From assembly GCA_035528275.1 (NCBI GenBank), contig DATKYV010000016.1, positions 1 to 7,594 on the forward strand: a DNA stretch of 7,594 nt, in the 5' to 3' direction. Source of the stretch: DATKYV01 sp035528275. Lineage in GTDB: Bacteria > Acidobacteriota > Terriglobia > UBA7540. The notes under the pieces are model-generated. The model was not told the DNA's origin. It searched no databases and saw nothing but the letters and a program-made list of their open reading frames with translations. A program made the translations under genes and the position numbers. Shown here piece after piece: positions 1 to 5,994 of the stretch; the stretch's first letter is position 1; each line of letters opens with the position of its first letter.

Positions 1-65
1 CAACGTCTCGGCAAAATCCTCGAGGTCACCCCTCACCGAATTAGGGCGAAATAGTTGGAACGGCA

Positions 66-1430
66 CTAGACAAGAAGGAGCTGCACCACAAACAACGCCG
101 CAAACACATAGGTGAGGACGGGGCACTCGCGCCAGCGCCCCGTTGCCAGCTTTCCCACCGCGTAAGCGATAAAGCCGAAAGCGATTCCCGAGGCAATACT
201 GAAGGTCAGAGGAATTCCCACAATGGTGAGGAAGGCGGGCAAGTACTCCGTGGGGTCTTCCCACTCCAGTTCGCGCACTACTTTGAGCATCATGGACCCA
301 ACGACAATCAAAGCCGGGGCGAGCGTCGGATGACGAACGATGGGGTTGCCCGTCGCGTCCAGCCCGACTTGGACCCCTCCGCCGATCATCGAGGCGAGCG
401 GGCTGAAAAACATCGCCGCCAGGAGGAGAGCGCCGGTCACCAGGTTGGCCAGTCCGGTCCGGGCACCTTCGGAGACTCCGGCGGCGGATTCGATGTAACA
501 AGTGACCGTGGTGGTTCCCAAGCCACCCGCCAGCGTGGTACCGGTGGCGGCGGAGAACAACGCGCGCCCGGCGCGTGGCAGTTTGCCGTCGCGCACCAGT
601 TTGGCCTGCTGCCCGACGCCCACCAGTGTCCCTACGGTGTCGAACAGTCCCAGATAGAACAGGACAAACAACGCTGTGGCCACTCGCACGGGATGCGCTC
701 CGAAAAGCCCGCGGAAATCCACGGCCCAGAACGTGGGTCCAAGGCTGATGTCGGTAGAAAACACTCCTTGGTACCTGACCAGTCCGAAAGCCGCGGCGAG
801 CGCAGTTGTCGCCAGGATGCCGAGCAACAGGGCGCCGCGAACCCTGTACGCGAGGAGGACAATCATCAGCAGCAGCCCCAGCAGGCTGACCAGCGTCACG
901 GGGTGCCGCAAGTCGCCGAGCTGGACGAGGCTGGCGGGATTGGAGACAACGAGATTGCCGTATTCCAGGCCGATGAAGGTGATGAACAGGCCGATGCCTG
1001 CGGCGATCCCGATTTTCAATGACGCGGGGATGGAGTCAACGAGTTTGGTGAGGATGCCGGAAAGAGTGAGCAGTACGAAAAAGAGGCCGGCCAGCAGGAC
1101 CGCAGCGAGCGCTTGTTGCCAGCTAAGCCCGAACCCGAGCGGCGCCACTCCGCAGAGGGTGTAGACAAAGAAGAAGTTCTCTCCCATCCCCGGCGCCAGG
1201 GCCACAGGGTAATTGGCCAGCAGTCCCATGAGCAGCGTGGCGATCGCCGCCGAGAGGCACGTGGCGTACATCACGGCGCGGAAGTCCATGCCCACCTTGG
1301 AGAGAAGGCCCGGCTGGACGAAAATGATGTACGACATGGCGACAAACGTCGTCGCCCCGCCCACCACTTCCTGGCGGATGGTGGAGCCGTTTGCGCCGAG
1401 TTGGAAAAACCGTTCAATCCGATCCCGAAT
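66..1430 (-). CDS. NCS2-family (AzgA-type) purine/nucleobase permease, probable AUU start
   Basis: Inner-membrane permease expected to import adenine, guanine or hypoxanthine by proton symport, as known for the AzgA/PurP branch of NCS2. The protein is hydrophobic throughout, with about 12-14 membrane segments. Family landmarks, numbered from the AUU start: the N-terminal ERFFQLGANGSTIRQE-type motif (residues 6-21), TTFVAMSYIIF just after it, the TM3 motif APGMGENFFF (about 79-88), the TM8 motif FYLGLFDTVGTLVG (about 258-271) and TTVTCYIESAAG (about 307-318). Length is 454 aa, normal for the family. The first canonical in-frame start is GTG at 1367, which would remove the conserved N-terminal motif and has no good ribosome site. 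No ATG, GTG or TTG lies between it and the in-frame TAA that ends the upstream TPR gene. I therefore place the start at ATT 1430-1428, four bases after AAGGAGG. The TM3 motif has Glu where many AzgA proteins have Leu (GMGLN), so substrate preference is uncertain. The family call is secure; start and substrate are not. Confidence 0.9.
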   Translation of the reverse strand: MRDRIERFFQLGANGSTIRQEVVGGATTFVAMSYIIFVQPGLLSKVGMDFRAVMYATCLSAAIATLLMGLLANYPVALAPGMGENFFFVYTLCGVAPLGFGLSWQQALAAVLLAGLFFVLLTLSGILTKLVDSIPASLKIGIAAGIGLFITFIGLEYGNLVVSNPASLVQLGDLRHPVTLVSLLGLLLMIVLLAYRVRGALLLGILATTALAAAFGLVRYQGVFSTDISLGPTFWAVDFRGLFGAHPVRVATALFVLFYLGLFDTVGTLVGVGQQAKLVRDGKLPRAGRALFSAATGTTLAGGLGTTTVTCYIESAAGVSEGARTGLANLVTGALLLAAMFFSPLASMIGGGVQVGLDATGNPIVRHPTLAPALIVVGSMMLKVVRELEWEDPTEYLPAFLTIVGIPLTFSIASGIAFGFIAYAVGKLATGRWRECPVLTYVFAALFVVQLLLV

Positions 1431-1434
1431 AACT

Positions 1435-1441
1435 CCTCCTT
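1435..1441 (-). promoter_or_regulatory. Ribosome binding site AAGGAGG upstream of the NCS2 permease
   Basis: On the minus strand, AAGGAGG (1441-1435) is a full match to the core anti-Shine-Dalgarno complement. It is followed by AGTT and then ATT CGG GAT CGG ATT GAA CGG, which opens the conserved N-terminus of the permease. Its position decides the start: no ATG, GTG or TTG lies in frame nearby, and the only plausible initiator at workable spacing is ATT at 1430-1428. Confidence 0.65.
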
Positions 1442-1487
1442 GCCCTGAGACCGGGACGGCCCCTGCCCACTCTCCCTTCGTCGCGAC

Positions 1488-3338
1488 TTACGGCGCGGCC
1501 TTAGCGCGGATCTCTTTGGCGCGGGCTTCCATGGCTTCAGCTTCACTGTCGCGTTTCGTCAATCGAAGCAAGACGGCGTAGTTTTCCAGGGTCTGGGCGA
1601 CAGTGAGATGGTCCGGGCCGAACGCCTTCTCTCGGATGGCGAGCGATCGCTTGACGAGCGGCTCGGCCTCCGCGACCCTCCCCTGGGAGCGGTAGACGCC
1701 GGCCAGATTGTTGAGGGTCTGGGCGACGTCGGGATGGTCCGGGCCAAGAGCTTTCTCGCGAATTCTGAGCGCCCGCTCATAAAGTGGCGCGGCCTCCGCG
1801 TAATTTCCCTGCACATCGTACACCCCCGCCAGGTTGGTGAGATCCGTGGCCACAACGGGATGATCCACCCCCAGCGCTTTCTCGTCGATTCCCAGCGCCC
1901 GCCGGCAAAGCGACTCGGCTTCCGGGTATTTGGCCTGGGCTCGGTAGAGAGCGGCGAGATTGTTCAGGCTCGCGGCCATCGCCGGGTGCTCCGATCCCAG
2001 CACCTTCTCCACGATTTCGAGCGAGCGCTTGCAGAGCTTTTCTGCCTCGGGATAATTCCCTTGGGCGCGATAAAGCCCCGCCAGATTGTTGAGGTCCGTG
2101 GCCACAACCGGATGGTCCGGACCGAAGGCTTTTTCCGCAATGGCCAGCGCCCGCTTGTAGAGCGGCTCGGCTTCCGCGTACTTCCCCTGGTCGTCGTAGA
2201 GCCCGGCCAGGTTGTTCAGGCTGGTGGCAACATCGGGATGGTCCGGCCCCAGCGCCTTCTCGACAATCTTCAGCGCGCGCTCGTAAAGGGGCAACGCTTC
2301 CGAGTATCGCGCCTGCTGGGTGTCAAGCGATGCGAGGTTGTTCAAATTCGTCGCCACGGCGGGGTGCTCAGGCCCCAGAGCCCTTTCCGCAATCACCAGG
2401 GCGCGCCGGTAGAGGCGCTCAGCCTCCGCGTATCGGCCTTCCTGATCGTAGAGTCCCGCCAGATTGTTCAGGCTGGTAGCCACATTCGGGTGTTCCGGGC
2501 CCCAGGACCTTTCGGCGATCGCCAAGGACCGTTTGAAAAGTGGTTCGGCCTCCGCGTACCGACCCTGCTCGCGGTAAATCTGCGCCAAGCTGTTCAGGCA
2601 CGAGCCGACAAAGGGATGCTCCGGCCCCAGAGCATCTTCGGCAATGGCCAGGGCGCGGCTGGCGAGCGGCTCGGCGGTTGGGATCTGCCCCTGCTTGCGG
2701 TAGAACTCCGCCAGATTGTTGAGAGTTGCCGCCACGTTGGGGTGCCGCGGGCCCTGTGCCTTTTCGATGATTCCCAACGACCGCTTGTAAAGGGGTTCCG
2801 CTTCGGCGTACCTCCCCTGGGCTTCGTAGAGCAGGGCCAGATTGTTGAGGGTCGTGGCCACGTAGGGATGGTCCGGTCCCAGAGCCTTCTCTCCAATCGC
2901 CAGGGCGCGCTGGTAGAGCGGCTCGGCCTGCGCGTACAAACCCTGCTCGCGGTAGAGTTCCGCCAGATCGTTGAGGCTTCCCACCAGGCTGGGTTGCTCC
3001 GGCCCCAGCGCCTGTTCGAGAGTCTGGAGCGAGCGGCGGTAGAGCGGCTCCGCCTCACCATACCGCCCCTGGTCGCGGTAGAGCTCGGCGAGATTTCGCA
3101 GGCTGAGGGCGAGGCGCTCGCCCTTTGCCCCGGGCTTCTCCGCCTCGCGAAGCGCGGCTTTGAGATGTTCTTCCGCTTCGGCGTACCGCCCATCCTCAGA
3201 AGCTTTCGCGCCCGCCTTGGTGGACTCCTCCCAAACGTCTTGGGCGAGCGTCGCCCGCGTTGCAGAAGGCACAGCGGTGACCGCCACCAACGCCGCCAGC
3301 AGCCAGCCGGGACTCGAAGGTCTGCGGCAAGAGAACAT
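1488..3338 (-). CDS. Exported tetratricopeptide-repeat protein, kinesin-light-chain type
   Basis: A 616-aa protein made almost entirely of TPR helices, expected to act as a protein-protein interaction scaffold outside the cytoplasm. Residues 1-32 look like a Sec signal peptide: arginines at 5-6, a hydrophobic core around WLLAALVAVTAV, and a likely cut after TLA (32) before QD. A degenerate TPR fills about 40-79. Twelve uninterrupted 42-residue units follow at 80-583, and a degenerate C-terminal half-unit covers 584-616. The unit consensus is LNNLAxLYxxQGxYAEAEPLYKRALAIxEKALGPDHPxVAxx, the long kinesin-light-chain form of TPR rather than the 34-residue form. No catalytic domain is visible. The ATG at 3338 is chosen because it gives the signal peptide and has GAGGGAG nine bases upstream. 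It begins 28 bp after the cupin stop, so the two are probably co-transcribed. Partner and function are unknown. Confidence 0.88.
   Translation of the reverse strand: MFSCRRPSSPGWLLAALVAVTAVPSATRATLAQDVWEESTKAGAKASEDGRYAEAEEHLKAALREAEKPGAKGERLALSLRNLAELYRDQGRYGEAEPLYRRSLQTLEQALGPEQPSLVGSLNDLAELYREQGLYAQAEPLYQRALAIGEKALGPDHPYVATTLNNLALLYEAQGRYAEAEPLYKRSLGIIEKAQGPRHPNVAATLNNLAEFYRKQGQIPTAEPLASRALAIAEDALGPEHPFVGSCLNSLAQIYREQGRYAEAEPLFKRSLAIAERSWGPEHPNVATSLNNLAGLYDQEGRYAEAERLYRRALVIAERALGPEHPAVATNLNNLASLDTQQARYSEALPLYERALKIVEKALGPDHPDVATSLNNLAGLYDDQGKYAEAEPLYKRALAIAEKAFGPDHPVVATDLNNLAGLYRAQGNYPEAEKLCKRSLEIVEKVLGSEHPAMAASLNNLAALYRAQAKYPEAESLCRRALGIDEKALGVDHPVVATDLTNLAGVYDVQGNYAEAAPLYERALRIREKALGPDHPDVAQTLNNLAGVYRSQGRVAEAEPLVKRSLAIREKAFGPDHLTVAQTLENYAVLLRLTKRDSEAEAMEARAKEIRAKAAP
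1590..3101 (-). repeat. Tandem array of twelve 126-bp coding repeats (TPR units)
   Basis: Residues 80-583 of the TPR protein are exactly twelve 42-aa units, so the DNA carries a 126-bp period without indels. Each unit reads as variants of LNNLA..LY..QG.YAEAEPLYKRAL.I.EKALGP.HP.VA. On the plus strand the period shows as recurring ccagattgttgag/ccaggttgttcag and ggatggtccggcccc stretches. Units differ from one another at many codons, which points to an old, diverged array rather than a recent duplication. Confidence 0.9.
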
Positions 3339-3366
3339 CGCCCGGTGCTCCCTCGTTCCTGAACCG

Positions 3367-3729
3367 CTACTTCAGGTCAATCGAGACTATTTCCAGGGTC
3401 GTGTTTCCGGCATTGGCGAAGGAATGCGTCCGCCCCGTGCCGGGGACATAGACGACCTCGCCGGACTTCTCCTCATGCTCTCGCGAAGTGCCGTCGGTGT
3501 CCATGTCGCGCAGGGTCGAGCCGTGCAGAATCACTGCAATGTGATCCAGAGTATGAGTGTGAAGAGGCGTCCCTTCGCCCGGTTTGAGCACCCAGCGCAC
3601 AGCCTTCACCTTCTCGTTTTCCACGACCGGTTGGGGCTGAACCACTTTCTCGCTGGCCAGGTGCTGGGCCATCAGCGTCAGCCCGGAGAGCAACACTCCC
3701 GCGAAAACTCCGGCAAAGAATCGTTTCAT
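3367..3729 (-). CDS. Small exported cupin-domain protein
   Basis: A 120-aa protein with an N-terminal export signal (about residues 1-22, MKRFFAGVFAGVLLSGLTLMAQ) followed by a single cupin barrel. Cupin motif 1 is visible as PLHTHTLDHIAVILHG, with candidate metal ligands H57, H59 and H63; H63 stands where many cupins have Glu. Motif 2 is GEVVYVPGTGRTHSFAN, with H102 and N106. The set of three or four histidines suggests a divalent metal site in the periplasm or outside the cell. Catalytic and purely binding cupins cannot be told apart here. The ATG at 3729 has a perfect AGGAGG six bases upstream. The gene lies 63 bp after the EVE-like gene and 28 bp before the TPR gene, so it probably shares a transcript with the TPR gene at least. 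No substrate is assigned. Confidence 0.85.
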   Translation of the reverse strand: MKRFFAGVFAGVLLSGLTLMAQHLASEKVVQPQPVVENEKVKAVRWVLKPGEGTPLHTHTLDHIAVILHGSTLRDMDTDGTSREHEEKSGEVVYVPGTGRTHSFANAGNTTLEIVSIDLK

Positions 3730-3735
3730 GAAAAA

Positions 3736-3741
3736 CCTCCT
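3736..3741 (-). promoter_or_regulatory. Strong ribosome binding site of the cupin gene
   Basis: The minus strand reads AGGAGG, then TTTTTC, then ATG at 3729. This is a perfect Shine-Dalgarno core at six-base spacing. It fixes the cupin start and suggests efficient translation. Confidence 0.75.
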
Positions 3742-3792
3742 GATGTTGAAGCGGCTTCCTGCCGCCCTCAGACTGCTCCACCCTGCGTTGCT

Positions 3793-4266
3793 TCACTCGA
3801 ACAACTTCCGCAGCGCATCCGCCTGGCGCGGATTCTTGCGCAGGATGACACGCCGCAGGCGTGCGAACTCGTCGGCGTCGATCTTCTGTACCGTGCCGCG
3901 TCCGCGGTGCGGGCTGAACGCCAGGATATGGTCGAGGTCGGGGCGTCGCGTCAAGGGGTTTTGCAGGCGGACGGCTTCGCGCGGCGGGCAGAAATCCACC
4001 AGCGATCCCATGCCCACGTCGCGCCCGTCGGAAGCGGCACGCGCCAGGCCCACCACACGCTTGCGGTCGGTCTCGTAGCAGAGAAACAGATCGCCGCGCT
4101 TCACCTCCTGGCGGAGGTAGCGGAGGCTCGAGGCGCTGCGAATCCAGCCTTCGTCACCCATCTCGAAGATGCCGCGGGTCCGCGAGCGGAAGTATTCGTC
4201 AAATTCCCAGCCGCGCCGCGTGTTCACCTTGAACACCCAGACTCGCCGCTTACGCGATAGCTTCAT
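3793..4266 (-). CDS. EVE/PUA-like domain protein
   Basis: A 157-aa cytoplasmic protein with no signal peptide or membrane segment. The pattern resembles the EVE domain, a PUA-like fold linked to binding modified bases in DNA or RNA. It has an opening strand with an aromatic residue (VWVFKVN, 9-15), then SSLRYLRQEVKRGDLFLCYETDRKRVVGLARAA (about 46-78), matching the EVE pattern of a basic helix, a GD turn, a hydrophobic strand and a VGLA/VGIA strand. A C-terminal part, about 122-144, carries GTVQKIDADEFARLRRVI. The usual EVE N-terminal EP dipeptide is absent (KVNTRRGW instead), so this is a divergent member or another PUA-like family. It is basic and arginine-rich, which fits nucleic-acid binding. 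The ATG at 4266 has only a weak GGA upstream. It sits first in the minus-strand series and is divergent from the ABC operon. The family call is moderate and the function is unknown. Confidence 0.6.
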   Translation of the reverse strand: MKLSRKRRVWVFKVNTRRGWEFDEYFRSRTRGIFEMGDEGWIRSASSLRYLRQEVKRGDLFLCYETDRKRVVGLARAASDGRDVGMGSLVDFCPPREAVRLQNPLTRRPDLDHILAFSPHRGRGTVQKIDADEFARLRRVILRKNPRQADALRKLFE

Positions 4267-4571
4267 TGAGATTCCGAATAACCAGTTCAGCAGGTTTATT
4301 GTTCATCGGGCTAACCGAGAAGTCCGCTCTCCTGGCAAAGCAAATCAGCATACCACCGGAGCGGGCGGCGCAACCCAAATCCCTCACGAGGCGTCCGCCC
4401 GCCCCGAAGAGACTTAAGCCGCGTGGCGGCTACCGGCGATCCGCGGCCTCGCAGCAAAGAAATTGCTTCCCGAACGGAGATGTTGCAGCATATGAGCGGC
4501 GCCCACAAGTCCGTCCGGGGTTTCTCAGGGTAGATGCAAACCGGCCGGGGTCCGCCGGAGAAAAGCGCGCG
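4267..4571. other. Divergent intergenic region between the EVE-like gene and the ABC operon
   Basis: These 305 bp separate the two divergent starts and must hold the promoters for both directions. I found no pair of -35/-10 boxes good enough to call on either strand. The plus-strand reading frame of the ATPase stays open back to 4266, but that extension looks nothing like an ABC protein and is treated as non-coding. Short inverted repeats are present: GCGGGCGG/CCGCCCGC (4361-4368/4395-4402), GCCGC/GCGGC (4418-4422/4426-4430), AGCAA/TTGCT (4453-4457/4463-4467) and CCGGC/GCCGG (4541-4545/4554-4558). I match them to no riboswitch family I know. Confidence 0.6.
4361..4402 (+). other. 8-bp inverted repeat, possible RNA hairpin in the ABC leader
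   Basis: GCGGGCGG (4361-4368) and CCGCCCGC (4395-4402) are perfect reverse complements separated by 26 bases. The stem would be very GC-rich. No T-run follows on either strand, so it is not a classical Rho-independent terminator. It could be a leader structure or an operator half-site pair, but chance in GC-rich DNA is not excluded. Confidence 0.3.
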
Positions 4572-5318
4572 GTGATCGAGTTTCGCAGCGTCTCATTCCA
4601 TCTCGACAACGGGCGGAGGCTCATCCAGGACCTGAATCTCACGGTCCTGGAGGGGGAAACGCTGGTCCTGCTGGGCCAGAGCGGGTCGGGCAAGACCACG
4701 ACGCTCAAGCTGATCAATCGATTGCTCGAGCCGACCTCGGGCGAAGTCCTCGTCAAGAGCTGCGCGACTACGGCATGGGATCCGATTCGACTTCGCCGCG
4801 GTATCGGCTACGTCATCCAGGAGATCGGACTCTTCCCGCACTTCACTGTGGCGCGCAACGTGGGGCTGGTGCCGGCGCTGGAAGGTTGGGAGCCGGAGCG
4901 CCTTCGCGCTCGCGTTGAAGAATTGCTCCTCCTGGTAAGCCTTGAACCGAAAGAATTCGGCAGCCGCTACCCGCATGAGCTTTCCGGCGGACAGCGGCAG
5001 CGCGTGGGCGTGGCGCGGGCGCTCGCCGCCGACCCTCCCATCCTGCTGATGGACGAGCCGTTCGGCGCGCTCGATCCCGTGACGCGCGCCGAACTGCGCC
5101 GCGAGTTTCAGCTTCTGAAGCAAAGGCTGAACAAAACCATTGTCTTCGTCACTCACGAGGTGCGCGAAGCACTGGCACTCGCCAGCCGTATCGCTCTGCT
5201 CGACGAGGGCAGGCTCGTGGGCGTCTATCCGCCCGAGGAATTCGTGCGCGCCCGCCAGCCCGAGATCAAGGCATTCCTCTCCGCCGTCGACGAGTGGGAA
5301 CTCGACCCCATTTCTTGA
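4572..5318 (+). CDS. Osmoprotectant-type ABC importer ATP-binding protein
   Basis: A 248-aa cytoplasmic ATPase that powers the adjacent permease. Numbered from the GTG start: Walker A GQSGSGKT (35-42), Q-loop VIQE with Q83, signature LSGGQ (137-141), Walker B ILLMDE (157-162), D-loop around D168 and switch histidine H195 in VFVTHE. The run GYVIQEIGLFPHFTVARNV and the permease and SBP next door place it with the glycine betaine/choline/carnitine (OpuCA/ProV-like) group. It ends soon after the nucleotide-binding domain at DEWELDPIS and has no CBS pair, unlike OpuCA, so osmotic sensing through CBS domains is not expected. Start: GTG at 4572 begins the first strand (VIEFRSVSF). The frame is open further upstream but encodes nothing ABC-like. 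GGAG lies at 4557-4560, a somewhat long 11 bases away. The permease follows after 13 bp. Confidence 0.9.
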   Translation: MIEFRSVSFHLDNGRRLIQDLNLTVLEGETLVLLGQSGSGKTTTLKLINRLLEPTSGEVLVKSCATTAWDPIRLRRGIGYVIQEIGLFPHFTVARNVGLVPALEGWEPERLRARVEELLLLVSLEPKEFGSRYPHELSGGQRQRVGVARALAADPPILLMDEPFGALDPVTRAELRREFQLLKQRLNKTIVFVTHEVREALALASRIALLDEGRLVGVYPPEEFVRARQPEIKAFLSAVDEWELDPIS

Positions 5319-5331
5319 CGTGAGGTGATGG

Positions 5332-5994
5332 GTGGACGTCTTCGATTTCATGATCCGCAACCGAGCGGAAGTGTTCAAGCTGACGCTCGAGCACTTGATG
5401 CTGGTGACGGTCTCCATGCTTCTGGCGGCGATCATCGCCATCCCCCTGGGGGTGTTGTTGACGCGACGCGTGGCGCTGCAACGATGGGCGTTGGGATGCG
5501 CCAACATCATTCAAACCATCCCCAGTTTGGCGCTCTTCGGGTTCCTCATTCCCATACCGCTGCTGGGCGGGATCGGAAACCGCACGGCCATCGTCGCCCT
5601 CACGCTTTACGCCCTGCTGCCCATCCTGCGGAATACTTACGCAGGCATCATGGGCGTTGACCGTGCCGTCATTGAGGCCGCTCGCGGCATGGGCATGACC
5701 GACCGCCAGATGCTCTGGCAAGTGCAGCTGCCGCTTTCTGTGGGAGTGATCCTGGCGGGCGTGCGCGTGGCAACGGTCATCTCGGTGGGCATCGCCACCA
5801 TCGCCGCGGCGATTGGCGCGGGAGGACTGGGCACCTACATCTTCCGCGGCTTGGCGATGGTGAACAATCAGGTGATTCTCGCCGGAGCGATTCCCGCCGC
5901 GCTGCTTGCCCTCGGTGCCGACGCCGGCCTGGGCTTGCTCGAAAAGCGCCTGGGAACGAGGTTTGGATGGACCGCAAAGCCGCAGTCCTCCTGA
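5332..5994 (+). CDS. Osmoprotectant-type ABC importer permease
   Basis: A 220-aa inner-membrane protein forming the translocation channel, probably as a homodimer because it is the only permease gene in the operon. Hydrophobic segments lie at about 22-43, 55-78, 83-103, 136-160 and 180-203. The cytoplasmic EAA loop that docks on the ATPase is intact: EAARGMGMTDRQMLWQVQLP (115-134). IIQTIPSLALFGFLIP (59-74) and the IGAGGLGTYIF segment (161-171) are typical of OpuCB/OpuCD/YehW-type permeases. The GTG at 5332 is preceded by GAGGTGATGG and gives the expected length; an ATG at 5328 is out of frame. It begins 13 bp after the ATPase stop and overlaps the SBP gene by 28 bp, which implies co-transcription and probably translational coupling. 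There is no fused substrate-binding domain. Confidence 0.9.
   Translation: MDVFDFMIRNRAEVFKLTLEHLMLVTVSMLLAAIIAIPLGVLLTRRVALQRWALGCANIIQTIPSLALFGFLIPIPLLGGIGNRTAIVALTLYALLPILRNTYAGIMGVDRAVIEAARGMGMTDRQMLWQVQLPLSVGVILAGVRVATVISVGIATIAAAIGAGGLGTYIFRGLAMVNNQVILAGAIPAALLALGADAGLGLLEKRLGTRFGWTAKPQSS

Noticed and set aside
1..54. An open plus-strand frame from base 1 to TAG 52-54, possibly the end of a gene entering from the left.
   Set aside because: Seventeen codons (QRLGKILEVTPHRIRAK) are too few to recognise a family, and an open stretch this short is common by chance in GC-rich DNA.
330..1022. A 230-codon plus-strand frame opposite the permease gene.
   Set aside because: The protein is low-complexity, rich in Gln, Gly and Arg, and antisense to a clear NCS2 permease.
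1608..3362. A 584-codon open frame on the plus strand antisense to the TPR gene, itself periodic.
   Set aside because: Its period is the 126-bp period of the TPR units on the other strand, so one stop-free unit keeps the whole frame open. The product has no recognisable fold, whereas the minus-strand product is a textbook TPR protein.
3160..4260. A 366-codon plus-strand frame spanning parts of the TPR, cupin and EVE-like genes.
   Set aside because: It crosses three convincing minus-strand genes and encodes no family I recognise; it is a GC-driven antisense frame.
4480..4533. A 17-codon leader ORF (ATG 4480, TAG 4531-4533) before the ATPase.
   Set aside because: It has no properly spaced ribosome site, no run of regulatory codons and no support beyond being open.
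4266..4571. A 102-residue N-terminal extension of the ABC ATPase.
   Set aside because: The frame is open but the residues do not resemble an ABC domain, the usual first strand begins exactly at the GTG at 4572, and the length from there is typical.
4593..5510. A 305-codon minus-strand frame opposite the ABC ATPase and the start of the permease.
   Set aside because: The plus strand has all ABC motifs in order; the antisense product looks like no known protein.
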